In this document: positions 10,280 to 21,926 of the stretch, piece after piece
Position numbering within the stretch: position 1 is the stretch's first letter
Layout: each line of letters opens with the position of its first letter
Assembly: GCA_051453625.1 (NCBI GenBank)
Contig: JBOZIK010000001.1
Location: 112,320,804-112,384,803 of the forward strand
DNA length: 64,000 nucleotides
DNA from: Welwitschia mirabilis
Taxonomy: Eukaryota > Gnetophyta > Gnetopsida > Welwitschiales
Direction of reading: 5' to 3'
Made by a program: the position numbers and the translations under genes
Notes under the pieces: generated by a model
Database searches by the model: none
Seen by the model: the letters and a program-made list of their open reading frames with translations, nothing else
What the model was told of the DNA's origin: nothing

Positions 10280-12851
10280 AACCCTCTTCTTTCTTCTCAA
10301 GCTAATATTCTTCAAGCAAGTTTATTCTATCAAAATTTCTGCTCAATCTTTCACCTGTTGAGTGTGAAGCTAGATCTTAGACCTATATCTTAAAGCTTGA
10401 AGCTTAGAGCTAGGATCTTATAGCTTAAAACTTTATTAAAACTTCTCCGGGGATCATAAATATTTTACCCTCCTACTAAGTTATTCTTTCATAAGAATTT
10501 TAGCTCCATTCTAGTATTCCTTGCATTAGGCCGCATATGATTATAGTATCAACATAGTGTTGATTTGAGGGATCTCTTTACATGTTCGTTGATGGAGTTA
10601 TTAATGGATATTTTTCCTCTCATTGGCTGATACTAGAATAAGGGAGAGATTTGAGGGATCTCTTTACATGCTTAGTTAAGGGAATTACTCATGGATATTT
10701 TGGTCAAGTGACCAGGGGGTAAACTATATTTTTGGGCACCTATGTTATTTTGTATTATCTTATTTTTAAAATGATTTTAGATTCTTTATAGCATTAGAGC
10801 TCATATAGTAATCCTCAAAATCCATTTAGGCTAGACATCTCTTCTTAAAAAATCCAAAGGCTCATGGTAATTGTTGCATTATTTATTATTATAAATTAAG
10901 TATATATTATTTATAATTGTATTTTATGAACTTTTTTTTTACTAATTTTATTATGAACTTTTAATTAATTTATTAATTTTAGTTTCTATAAATTAGTATG
11001 AACTCGCTTATCCTTAGTTTAATTAAAGTTTAGTACTTCTTAAAAGTAAAGCATAACTTAAGAAAGATATAACTCATTTAATACTAAGTAAATCTTTATA
11101 AAATATTTTATTTAAGAATTATTTAAGAGTTCAAAGGTTTTAAAATAGTAATTTTTTTAGAGTAAACAAATTTTTAAAATTTATTTTATTAAAATAATTT
11201 AGAAATTAAAAGAAAAATAATATGCCAAAAGTCTTCATTTTAAAAATTTAAAAATAGCTTTTGTAAAACTGAAGTAGTCCAAGTCATATAGAATTAAATA
11301 AGTTTTCTAGAAATTATTTATTCATTAAAAAAACCTAGGTAGATTAAAAATTATGTTCATTTTAGTGTAAGGTTTTATTCTAGCAACTCCAAAATTTAGC
11401 AGTTTTGGTAGTCAAATATTTACCCTATAAAACATATCTATACTAATTTAAATTTAATAAAATTAATTTTTATGGAATAATATAATGAGTCTAGTTTATT
11501 TTTAGTTTTAATGCCTTTTAAAACCTAAGAAAACTTGTAAATAATTTTAATAATTATAGAAAATTATTTAACATAGGTATTAAATTTTTAAAATATCACA
11601 TATGATTAGTAGATAATATAAAGTTATTTTTTTGTTTCTTATATACTATTTATTAATATTTAGGCCCTTATTCTTACATTTCAAACATAAACATTCTAGA
11701 GATGTGTAGCCCAATGTCCTAGCTCTATTAATGTTTCTTTTTTATTATATATATATTACTTAACTTTGTTTTGATCTAGATACTTAGAATTTATAAAGAG
11801 AGTTTAGAAGTTGGCTCAATTCTATAAATAGAGAATTTTTTTAAAATAAAACTTGAATGCACTAATGTGCCTTGGTTTTAAAAGAATTATTCTAATGTAG
11901 AAAAATAAAGAGATGTTTTCATTCATTTATCTTCATTATTATTCTTTTCAAATGTATTATTTTCTTTTTTAAAAAAATCATAATAATACTTATATACTCC
12001 ATTTTCCTTCTATATTATTGTTTTTATAAAATAAACTAAATGGTGATTAGAATTATATCTACTAGGTAAACAATCCACTAAATATCCACATAATTGTATG
12101 CTTATATTTGTATGGTGTATTAAGTCAATTAAATAAAGATAATCTAAACAATTATTCAACCTTATACTTGAATTTCATCACTTGATTACATTATACTTTT
12201 ATTTATAAAACCTTTTAGAAGTGGATTTAATCATCACTCTTCTACAACCCCCATTTATGAACTTACTCTAACTTAATATCTTGAGCCATTGGTATCAAAG
12301 GATTATGTTATACCATTATAAGATGCTTCAAGGAAGCAGAGATCACTTATAAGCATGTATCGCACATACCACTTGTCACCTATAATGGGGGGTATATCAA
12401 GGTGAAGTCTAATCCTATGGAGTTGAGCCTAGCCATGTTTACATAATCGAAAACCTAAAGTATAACCAACTCACATATAGAAGTGGCTAGATATGGAGTT
12501 GGAATGCTATTAATAGGAGTTACAACCTCCTACTATACTAGTTAAACATTATTATAAAACTTATCCATGTATGTGATAGAACAATTTAACACCCATTAAC
12601 TTTATATAAGATATGTTTGTGTGATGAAACACAGGTAAGAAGTGAATATAAGATAGAATTTTAACATCATTATTGTATAAAAATCAAAAGGTTCTATAAT
12701 TAAGTAGTAATTCTATTCTTTAATTATTTTAAGTCTTATAATGTTTTAATAGGATCTAAGTAAGAATTAATCCTAGGTTTCATTGCATGTTAGTTAATAA
12801 TGTATTTAAAAAATGCTTAATTAGGGTAAATAAAGTTAGGGTATTACATAA

Positions 12852-12864
12852 TGGTATCAAATCC
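12852..12864 (+). promoter_or_regulatory. chromovirus primer-binding site
   Basis: TGGTATCAAATCC begins three bases after the LTR end. It resembles the complement of initiator tRNA-Met (TGGTATCAGAGC) used by many plant LTR elements, and it fixes plus orientation. Confidence 0.8.
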
Positions 12865-12904
12865 TAGGTTAACTTAAATTGTGTCTATATTAATTACTTA
12901 AAAA

Positions 12905-13440
12905 TAAATTCAATTATATTCATTACAACTTCATTACTAATTAACTAGAGAATTAATTATATTCATGATAATACTAATACCTAAAGTAATTATGAAATTA
13001 ATTATACTCATAAGTATAGAAGTAATTATATTTATATTTACCTTAATTACCAAATAATCAAAAAGTTAATTATTCATACTACAATCCTATTTTGTGAATC
13101 ATCTTAAAGTTAGTTATATCTAAGATAATCCCTATTTTCTAAGAAAACATAGAATTAATCATATTTTTAATAACCCTAATACGTAAATAATCATCAATTA
13201 TATTATATTCATGATGGTTCTAATTTATAAATAGTTAACTAAATTAAATTCATGTAATCCTAATAGCTATGCAATTACTTATTCTCATAATAATTCTAGT
13301 TATTAAATAAGTATATCTATGAAAATCACAATGATAAATTAATCATAAAGTTGATTATACCTCTGATAACCTTACTCTCTAAATAATAATTAAATTAATT
13401 ATATCCATGATAACTCTAGTTCCTAAGCAATCTTAAGTAG
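12905..13440. repeat. degenerate tandem array, period about 44 bp
   Basis: Between PBS and gag, about eleven imperfect units share the pattern (A)ATTAATTATATTCATGATAA, then a CCTAAT-like element and AAATAATCA. Unit starts include 12911, 12951, 12995, 13064, 13105, 13151, 13194, 13347 and 13391. Spacing is mostly 41-46 bp. No coding sense is visible. Confidence 0.7.
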
Positions 13441-13870
13441 ATAATTAGTACTTAATCATGTTTTTAAAAAAACTTTATTATCTAATATATAGAGATAATG
13501 ATCTTTACTCATGAAACCCATAATTTCATATGATAGCTTGTAGAGCTTAATCATTTTAAGAAAAACATGAATATATATATTATAAGTATATACATCCTTA
13601 AAAATAATCAAACCTTTAACTAATTTATATTATCTACATGATTAATTCTATAAATTTCCCCCTGCTTTCTAATGATAACCCTTATTAGCAACTTATGAGA
13701 GGAATAGGAAAAATACTTTGTAAGCAAAGAAGAGGAATTAACTTGATCATTTAGTTTAGTTTAATTATCTAATTGTTGTAACATAATATTTATTAAAGTC
13801 ATATGAACTTTAACCTTTAATATAATATTTTTCATATTATTAATCAAATGGAATAATAGTTTCCACTTCT

Positions 13871-14192
13871 TCTAGATGATTGTCATAGTTAACCAACTCT
13901 TAAGATCACTTTAATTACACCAACTAATTAACATTAAGATAACTAAAGGAAGAATTACACTATTAATTATGAGGCAATAATGNNNNNNNNNNNNNNNNNN
14001 NNNNNNNNNNNNNNNNNNNNNNNNNNNNNNNNNNNNNNNNNNNNNNNNNNNNNNNNNNNNNNNNNNNNNNNNNNNNNNNNNNCAGATGATTGCCATAGTT
14101 AACCAACTCTTAAAATCACTTTAATTACCCCAACTAATTAACATTAAGATAAATAAAGGAAGAATCACACTAGTAATTATGAGACAATAATG
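13871..14192. repeat. gap-flanking duplicate
   Basis: Sequence before the N run (13871-13982) recurs after it (14083-14192) with about seven differences. Best read as two overlapping contigs or haplotypes left unmerged. Confidence 0.8.
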
Positions 14193-14284
14193 AGTTCATT
14201 CATATAGTTTATATCACAAATTATAAATTAAGATGAAAACCCATAAATGAATAAATAGTAAATCAACATAATAAGGATGTAGGT

Positions 14285-14677
14285 ATGCAGAAGCTAATTC
14301 AAACATTTATTAAGTTAAACCTACCAGAGCACATAGGAGGTTTAAATCCATCAAAAGCAGAAGAATGGCTAACTAATTCTGAAAAGGTTATAGGCACCTT
14401 AAGATGTAATAAATATGAAAAGGGTTCTTTAGCTATCTATATGTTACAAGGAGAAGCTAACTTATGGTGGAAAACAGAAATGATAAAGTTAGATGAAGTG
14501 CAACTTTCATGGGAAAAGTTTGAGCACACGTTTAAGAAAATGTATATCAGTAAGTTTTACATTTACCAAAAGGTTACCAAATTCTACAATCTTAGGCAAG
14601 TTTGTTATGTGATCATAGCTTCTCATGGATGTAGATTTGTAGAAATTATTAAGATGTGTATTACATATGCATCTTGA
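14285..14677 (+). pseudogene. chromovirus gag (Retrotrans_gag domain)
   Basis: The 130-residue frame starts MQKLIQTFIKLNLPEHIGGL. Landmarks are F-x-G-x-x-x-P-x-x-A-E-x-W near residues 15-30, KVIGTLRCNKYEKGSLAIYM, then LQGEANLWWK and WEKFEHTFKKMYI. This matches the core of plant Ty3/gypsy gag, where G-E-A-x-x-W-W is the most conserved part. Gag forms the particle that packages the RNA. The last 35 residues leave the family pattern, so a frameshift lies near 14560. The CCHC zinc knuckle expected downstream is not convincingly preserved. The true start may be upstream of this ATG. Confidence 0.9.
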
Positions 14678-15289
14678 TAAAGAATCTAAGAGAAATCTCT
14701 TTATTAATAGTTTTATTTCTTATGTTACTACTAAAGTATTTATGCTTCAACCTAGAAATTTAGCTAAGGCTATAGAAAAAGAAAAAATAGCAGAGCAAGC
14801 TTGACAAAGACAACAATAAATCAAGAAATCAATTCCTCCTAAGAATTTCAACTTAAAGGGAAATTAATCACAAGTGTTTCATTGCAATAAGAATTGAGAT
14901 TTTAATAGGAATAATGTTAGTAGTAATAACAACAACAATAGAAAATTCAACCAATTACATGCACCATTCAAGAGAACTTAAAATATTCCTATTTAAATTT
15001 ATATGAGAAATCAACCACAAAGATCTAATTTTAAACAATCAACTACAAAGATCCAATTTTTAATAAAATTCTAGCTAAATTCATCATCAAGGTTAATCTA
15101 ATAATATCTTTTAATGCTTTAATTATTTTTTTGAAAAAAACCATAAGGTTAAAAAATGTCTATTACTTACTAAAAGCCAGCCTAGATAATAATCAAAAAA
15201 TCATTAAGGATCGCACACCATTTAGTAACCAATTGAATGACTTCAAGTAGTAATAGATAATCAAGGGTTGCAATTTTAGAGCTTAGTCA

Positions 15290-15560
15290 TAGAAGTCAAA
15301 TCTTTACTAATATTATATAAAGAACTATTTTATTTAAGTATGAAGAAACACATTGCTTTATATCTCCTAAAGTTATTATATAAGGAAAATAATGTTGTAC
15401 TCCAATTAAGGGGTGCATAGATCTTGCAAATGGTTTCATAAATAAGGTTAATAATTATGTTCAAAATTGTACTTTATTTATAAGGAGAAGAGAAATTCAG
15501 ATTCAAGCAATTGCCTAGGAAAATATGATACTATTTTGAACATGAGTTAGTTAATGGAGA
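15290..15560 (+). pseudogene. chromovirus retropepsin (protease) remnant
   Basis: One frame reads ILFKYEETHCFISPKVI, aligned with the F-D-S-G-A-(S/T)-H-S-F-I-S motif. The catalytic D-S-G is now Y-E-E. Downstream, DLANGFINKVNNYVQNCTLF matches the middle of the domain, followed by IQIQAIA. It lies between gag and RT as expected. It is inactive. Confidence 0.75.
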
Positions 15561-15879
15561 ATAAGGAAGTTATAAATAGTAAGAAGTAATAAGTAGAGAT
15601 GATGAGTCATAGTCAAGAAAGAACCTCTCAAGATTAATTCAAATTAGTTATGGATAACTTAATTAAAGCCAAGCATACATAGAAGGAAATTAAGAAGGGA
15701 TCATTAGTTTATATGATTTATTTAAAATTAGTTAACATAAAGGAAGGAGAAACTTTAGTGGAATATATGCTAATAATCCAAGATTATCTTAGTGTATTTA
15801 TAACAAAATTAGTAGGAATTCCACCTATTTAGAAATTTAGTTTTCTATTAAATTGATTTTAAGAATGCAACCTATTTCC

Positions 15880-16570
15880 AATCCAGCATATAGGAAATAA
15901 AATGGAATACTCAGGTTATGCATTGATTACAAATAGTTAAATAAAGTTGTAACTATGAATAATTATCTATTACCTACCAATAATATATTTTTCTTATCCA
16001 AATCAAGAAATCTAAGTTGTTTCCCAAAATTGATTTAAAATCTAGATATCGTCAATTTTTAATTAAGGAAGAAGATATTTGTAAAATAACTTTTAGAACT
16101 CGCTATGGGTATTATGAGTTTATTGTCATGCCTTTTACTTTAACTAATATCCTTACAGTATTCATGAGCCTTATGCATTACATCTTCTAGGCATGTTTTA
16201 CTTTCTTTATAATTATGTTTATTCATGATAATCTCATTTATTTTAAATCTTATAAGGAATATAAGAAACATTTAAGAATAATCTTGAACACTTTAAGAAA
16301 TGATCAAGTATATGCTAACATGAAAAAATGTTCTTTCTAAAATGAATCCATTTAGTTCTTAAATCATGTAGTATTTATGGAGGGTTTAGTTGATCTAAAT
16401 AAAATTAAGATAATTATAAAATAGACAATCCCTATAATAATTACTAAGGTTAAAAGCTTTCTTAGTCTTACTAGATACTATTATCAATTCATCTTAAACT
16501 TCTCTAAGATAGATTCTTTTCTAACAAGTCTCTTAAGGAAAAACGAAAACTTTTAGGAAATAGAAAAATA
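15880..16570 (+). pseudogene. chromovirus reverse transcriptase remnant
   Basis: Translation shows [20 protein letters not shown], then IVMPFTLTN, a part aligned with V-V-F-I-D-D-I-L-I-Y reading MFIHDNLIYFKS, KHLRIILNTLRNDQVYANMK and a thumb segment FLTSLLRKNE. These are consecutive Ty3/gypsy RT landmarks. The first Asp of the catalytic Y/F-x-D-D is now His, and several Gln and Trp codons are stops. The 16266-16732 part is repeated after the N run at 16733-16832. Confidence 0.9.
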
Positions 16571-17441
16571 TCAGTAGTCCTTTGATTATCTTAATGAGTG
16601 TTTAACCAGTGCTTCATTTTTAGTAATACCAGTTGATTCTAAGACATTTTTAGTTTATACTGATACATCAAGAATAGTTTTTAAAGCTATTATTAAAGAA
16701 GATAAAAGAGTAATAGCATATGAATTAAGGCANNNNNNNNNNNNNNNNNNNNNNNNNNNNNNNNNNNNNNNNNNNNNNNNNNNNNNNNNNNNNNNNNNNN
16801 NNNNNNNNNNNNNNNNNNNNNNNNNNNNNNNNAAACATTTAAGAATAATCTTGAACACTTTAAGAAATGATCAACTATATGCTAACATAAAAAAATGTTC
16901 TTTCTAAAATGAATTCATTTAGTTCTTAAATCATGTAGTATCTATGGAGGGTTTAGTTGATCTAGATAAAGTTAAGGTAATTATAAAATAGACAATCCCT
17001 ATAATAATTACTAAGGTTAGAAGCTTTCTTGGTCTTACTAGATACTATTATCAATTCATCTTAAACTTCTCTAAGATATATTCTTTTCTAAAAAGTCTCT
17101 TAAGGAAAAACGAAAACTTTTAGTGGATAGAAAAATATCAATAGNNNNNNNNNNNNNNNNNNNNNNNNNNNNNNNNNNNNNNNNNNNNNNNNNNNNNNNN
17201 NNNNNNNNNNNNNNNNNNNNNNNNNNNNNNNNNNNNNNNNNNNNGGAAAAACGAAAACTTTTAGTGGATAGAAAAATATCAATAGTCCTTTGAATATCTT
17301 AATGAGTGTTTAACCAGTGCTTCATTTTTAGTAATACCAGATGATTCTCAGACATTTTTAGTTTATACTAATACATCAAGAAAAGTTTTTAAAGCTATTA
17401 TTAAACAAGATAAAAGAGTAATAGCATATGAATTAAGGCAA
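16266..17441. repeat. gap-flanking duplicates over RT/RNase H
   Basis: The stretch 16266-16732 recurs from 16833 to about 17441, itself interrupted by a second N run (17145-17244) with a 41-bp flank copy. Differences are few. This is almost certainly assembly overlap. Confidence 0.85.
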
Positions 17442-17720
17442 TGTAAGACACATGAGAGAAACTATTCTATTCATGATCTTGAATTAGTTGTACTAATATT
17501 TACTTTATAGTTATGAAAGCATAATCTCTATGATGTCAAATTTCAAGTTTCAATTAATCATAAGAATTTAAAATATATTTCTACTCACCCAAACATGAAC
17601 CTTAAGAAAGAAGACGGATTAGAATTTTTGTGTGATTTTGATCTCAAAATTTTATACCATGAAAGAAAATGGAATAAAGTTGTAGATTTTTTGAGTACAT
17701 GCGACTATCTTAAAATAATT
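16600..17720 (+). pseudogene. chromovirus RNase H remnant
   Basis: Residues read TFLVYTDTSRIVFKAII, KRVIAYELRQCKTHERNYS, IHDLELVVLIFTL, then HNLYDVKFQVSINHKNLKYI and a C-terminal ILYHERKWNKVVDFLS. This matches the Ty3 RNase H series Y-T-D-A-S, R-Q-L-K-x-H-E-x-N-Y, H-D-L-E-L, D-H-K-S-L and N-x-V-A-D-A-L-S. The catalytic Asp in YTD and the Glu of HDLEL remain; the final D-A is D-F. Stops occupy a Gln and a Trp position in the segment IFTL-x-L-x-KHN. Two N runs with duplicated flanks fall inside. The nested element begins about 150 bp downstream. Confidence 0.9.
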
Positions 17721-17868
17721 ATAAAAATTTAAAGTTAAATACCTACTATTATGTAGAGGGTCAAAATGAAAATAAAAATAATAAAAAGTTAAAGGATCAG
17801 TTAGAAAAATTAATAAATTCAAGAAACTTTAGTATTAATTCAAAAGATATTATTAGATTCAAAGAAAG

Positions 17869-19128
17869 TATTGGAGTGTATATTTGTGAAAATGCTATGC
17901 TCTTAAGAAGATGCTATCATTCACAAATAAATATATATTTTGCATAATACAATATACTAATATAGATGGGAGTGATACAAATGTTATATTCTTATTAAAG
18001 AAATAAGCAAGAAGAGTGAGAATTGACTTCAAGGATTAAAAACTTACATATCTTAACAGGAAAAATAAATAATAATGCAGAAAATGATAATGTAAATACA
18101 TTTTTGTAAATGAATGTAAATCTAAACTAAGTGCAACTTCCATCTGATTACAAGATTAACTTGTTATAGAGATCAAACCTATATAACCTAGATCAATCAA
18201 GAAACACCATATCCAAAACTAGAAAAACCTAAGCTATTAGGTATATCAAACAGAATATAAAACTATGCAAAGTTAATCTGGGGAAAAAAATAATACACCT
18301 AAACTAATAATAATCAACCTTAATAAAGGTTTCTATCATAATCAATAACACTAAAAAAGTTTTCACAGAATTAGAAGCAACATCAACTATAAGAGATATG
18401 TACACCATAAGCATAAGAAGATAGAAAAGAGCTCTTTGAACTAGATTTGAACCAACATCTTTATTACAAAGCAGTCATACCTCAATGGAGGAAGCATAGT
18501 TCAACACCAAGGAAGACATCTCTATGCAACTATAATGGATGGATCTCTAGACCTTTGATCTCCTATCACAAGAAAGTTTGATGCAAACGAAGATAAGTAG
18601 GTATCAAGGGTGGAGTCAATACTTATTAACAAAAATAAACTTGTAGACAAATAAAACTAACATATGCAGGCAAAGCCGTAACAACTACATAAAAATGAAA
18701 AAGATAAATGGCCAAAGTTAGGCAAAGTTTGATGAAGCATTATTTTAGATGTCATCTTGCTAGTCATCCAAATGATACAGGAGATGATGCCATCGCATAA
18801 GAGTTCTATCACATCTGTCAGATTGATTTCATTTAACATTCTCATTAGCTTAAGTGACCTATGATCCATACAGTCATCCAGAAAATGAGGTAAATCATAA
18901 GGTTTTTAATAGTTCTTCATGTATTACATTAGCCTTAATGTTTGTAGAAAATATACTTCAAATAGGAAATATTGTAAACTATTTTAAATGCAATAAATGT
19001 AATGAAGATTGCATGTTTTTGTATCTTTCATCTTAGCTCTCCATTATGATAGAATTCTAGCATAAACTTATCTAATATCCTACAAAATTACTCAAAATAC
19101 CCTACTAAATACATATAAGTTGGTAGTG
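17869..19128 (-). repeat. left (3') LTR of nested element
   Basis: Aligns with 23321-24750: both contain GTGTAT(AT)TTGT(G/A)AAAATG, CTCTTAAGAAGA, ACTAATATAGATGG and a GGAGGAAGCATAG block. About 1,260 bp. The short open frames here (for example 18657-18869) are LTR by-products. Confidence 0.8.
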
Positions 19129-19789
19129 AAATCTTGATAAAACTAGGTAGTTGACTATAATTGTGAACTGACTTGTTCAATAATAAAAATAACTGAGGTA
19201 TTAAAAAATCATGTTAAAATTTTTTTTAGAAATCTCAGAGATATAGATTGAATTGTGGAAAAACAAAAAAATAAATGTTTCACCTATTTGAGATACAAGT
19301 CATACCTTCATCCAATTATTATCCAGATTATATGGGGGATGACAAGCTCAAAACTATTCTTGGAAAATAGAAACCTGTGAATGACAAACATTTTTAGACA
19401 GATAATCAATAAATACACAAATAATTAATAACCTTCTATTAAAATGTATAGTAAATAAGGAAAATAATTTAGAAAACATAATAAATTATAATCATGAAAT
19501 ATGAAAAGAAAGATAAGCATGAGAATCAAATAAAAGTACATCATGAAAAAACTCAAAATAAAACATGTATATATAATAAGCATGAGTTTTTAAGTACAAA
19601 AAAGGAAAAGATATAAGATATAACATAAATCACTCCCCTCAATACCACATAATAAACTCAAAATGGATAGTAGGCTCAAGTGCAAGAGGAGAAGAATGCA
19701 GATGCTTAGGGTCTATAGGAAAACAGAGATTTAATGATGTAGAAATGGAGCAAACTGTATTATCTTCTTGTACATGAATTGCCTCTGGA
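19129..19789. other. interior of nested element, 3' part, no clear coding
   Basis: AT-rich interior next to the 3' LTR. I see no domain on the minus strand and no obvious purine tract for plus-strand priming. Confidence 0.5.
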
Positions 19790-20010
19790 AGGTCCACTAT
19801 CACACTCTACTCAATGGATTCAACATGTTGATGTACATTGACTAGCTTCTTCTCAGAGTATTCCACTCTCCTCTTAACTGTCTGGACTCTCTGCTTAAGT
19901 ATCTAAATCCTTTGATCAAGTCTTGAAATACCTCTATTAATGAAACCCCTGATGGTCTTAATGGTATCTTCTAAGAGGGCCTCCATCTGCTCTAATGATA
20001 CTCTAACCAT
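19790..20010 (-). pseudogene. coiled-coil C-terminal segment of nested-element ORF
   Basis: Minus-strand translation gives EALLEDTIKTIRGFINRGIS, then RLDQRI, a stop, LKQRVQTVKRRVEYSEKK and LVNVHQHVESIE. Hydrophobic residues spaced every three to four positions suggest a coiled coil. It follows the FYNTM ORF in the same direction and may be its C-terminal part, separated by frameshifts and a 10-N gap (20107-20116). Function unknown. Confidence 0.5.
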
Positions 20011-20357
20011 AGGTCTCTAAACTTGAGGTTTATTTATGTTTCTTAGTATTTATATACCCATGTCCTATAGATAGCAATCAAAAATCTAAATGTAAGAAAG
20101 AAACTANNNNNNNNNNTGGGCTTCGATAGCCTGAATCATCAAAACATAGCTAAGAGAAGGTATGGATACCCCAAATTATGTAGTTGCAATGACTCAACCC
20201 TAGACCTGAGTCTCCTCTATATAGGTAAGTCCATCTACTCACCCTTCCTAAATGCTACCAATATTTGAAGATTTACTATCATGGTGTAATTATTATGAAA
20301 AGATAGACTAATGTTGTGAATCAGCCCTTTATGTAAAACTCTATATGTCAATGTCAA

Positions 20358-20654
20358 CTATATCATAAGAACACCCCACCTATCCATTATCAAGTCTGTC
20401 AAAATATCCAATGCTATGTTATATTTATAGTGCTTTTTTGTTTCACTGGCAGAATGTATATGTACACTCCCAATGCCACCTAGATCTATAACTATTGCAA
20501 TGTAGTTTAGAAGTACTATTATCTCACAGTCTTGTATTAGAACTATAATCATATCCACTAAGTGACCACGAGAATTAGGGTGTTTCTCTATGTACATGGT
20601 GTTGTAAAACTCCCTAGTCTCTAAACCATAATATGTCCCATGTTTATCCAACAT
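20358..20654 (-). pseudogene. retrotransposon-associated ORF with REFYNTM motif
   Basis: A 98-residue open stretch. Near residues 13-31 it reads TREFYNTMYIEKHPNSRGH. Later landmarks are YIAIVIDLGGIGSVHIHSAS, ETKKHYKY and LDILTDLIMDRWGVLMI. FY-(A/N)-(N/T)-M followed by an R-G sequence resembles the putative plant transposon protein ORFs found in Tat/Athila-like and related non-autonomous elements, but I am recalling the pattern and cannot search. It is one of the longest gap-free frames in the window and is better kept than the gag of its element. It sits on the 3' side of the gap and gag, where some Athila elements carry an extra or env-like ORF. Confidence 0.5.
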
Positions 20655-21147
20655 CTAGTGGAGTTGTAAATTCATGAGCCTCTAATCAATCTTTAGCTCT
20701 AATCTACTTATAAATTCTTCAAAGTGTCGCTTGAGATAAATGGTAGCAGTCTGAATTTTAAGTAATCTTCTGTGCTAAGGCAGGGGATGCATGATCTCTA
20801 CACGCTCTACCTCAAGTAGTAGTGACTACGTTCTACTATATAGCCTTGGCCTCAGCCTCATCCTATATATCTCTATGTGTTTAAGGCCTACTCAGTTAAA
20901 AATATAGAAAAACGTTACACGCAATCTAATGAACATAGCTAAATATGTCATGTGAATGCTCAAAACAAAAACCAAAATTGATAAAAAAAAGTGAAAAATT
21001 ATAAAATACATCCTACCCCCCTAAAAGTGTCAATACATTCTATATTAACTAATTGTAAGAAGAAAATTTCAAAACATGTGAAAAGCATAAAAACAGTTTT
21101 TTAGATAGGCCCCACATAAGATGAAAATTCAACTTACTGAAATGAAA

Positions 21148-21926
21148 NNNNNNNNNNNNNNNNNNNNNNNNNNNNNNNNNNNNNNNNNNNNNNNNNNNNN
21201 NNNNNNNNNNNNNNNNNNNNNNNNNNNNNNNNNNNNNNNNNNNNNNNNNNNNNNNNNNNNNNNNNNNNNNNNNNNNNNNNNNNNNNNNNNNNNNNNNNNN
21301 NNNNNNNNNNNNNNNNNNNNNNNNNNNNNNNNNNNNNNNNNNNNNNNNNNNNNNNNNNNNNNNNNNNNNNNNNNNNNNNNNNNNNNNNNNNNNNNNNNNN
21401 NNNNNNNNNNNNNNNNNNNNNNNNNNNNNNNNNNNNNNNNNNNNNNNNNNNNNNNNNNNNNNNNNNNNNNNNNNNNNNNNNNNNNNNNNNNNNNNNNNNN
21501 NNNNNNNNNNNNNNNNNNNNNNNNNNNNNNNNNNNNNNNNNNNNNNNNNNNNNNNNNNNNNNNNNNNNNNNNNNNNNNNNNNNNNNNNNNNNNNNNNNNN
21601 NNNNNNNNNNNNNNNNNNNNNNNNNNNNNNNNNNNNNNNNNNNNNNNNNNNNNNNNNNNNNNNNNNNNNNNNNNNNNNNNNNNNNNNNNNNNNNNNNNNN
21701 NNNNNNNNNNNNNNNNNNNNNNNNNNNNNNNNNNNNNNNNNNNNNNNNNNNNNNNNNNNNNNNNNNNNNNNNNNNNNNNNNNNNNNNNNNNNNNNNNNNN
21801 NNNNNNNNNNNNNNNNNNNNNNNNNNNNNNNNNNNNNNNNNNNNNNNNNNNNNNNNNNNNNNNNNNNNNNNNNNNNNNNNNNNNNNNNNNNNNNNNNNNN
21901 NNNNNNNNNNNNNNNNNNNNNNNNNN
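21148..21926. other. assembly gap (779 N) inside nested element
   Basis: Unknown bases between the gag remnant and the FYNTM ORF. The open frame spanning it is an artefact of N translation. Its true content decides whether any pol sequence exists. Confidence 0.95.

Larger units (their letters stand above)
8160..10930 (+). repeat. tandem duplication of the LTR promoter region
   Basis: Segment 8160-9797 (TATA box, leader with repeated AAGCTT, then the GGGATATCTTTACATG and CATTATCTTATTTT landmarks) recurs at 9898-10930 with clear divergence and indels. The 3' LTR has only one copy (28440-29700). Divergence is higher than in the gap-flank duplicates of this window, so it looks like a true duplication or a second LTR fragment, although a 100-N gap lies at the junction. 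Confidence 0.65.
7400..12848 (+). repeat. 5' LTR of chromovirus (over 5 kb)
   Basis: Starts TGTTATACCCC and ends GTATTACA, directly before the PBS. It aligns along its length with 26714-32540, with matching landmarks at 7400/26714, 8858/28981 (TATAAATAGAGCCCTCTT) and 12240/31950. It holds three 100-N gaps (8599, 9405 and 9798), the first two flanked by the same sequence. It also has an extra copy of the promoter region compared with the 3' LTR. Unusually long for a chromovirus LTR. Confidence 0.85.

Noticed and set aside
12286-12300. TTGGTATCAAAG near 12289 as a second primer-binding site
   Set aside because: It lies inside the LTR, is not next to an LTR end, and the 3' LTR copy near 31975 has lost the match.
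17869-17960. Chromovirus coding continuing past 17869 (IIRFKESIGVYICENAMLLR looks family-like)
   Set aside because: The same bases recur at 23330 as the start of the nested element's LTR, so the apparent continuation is chance.
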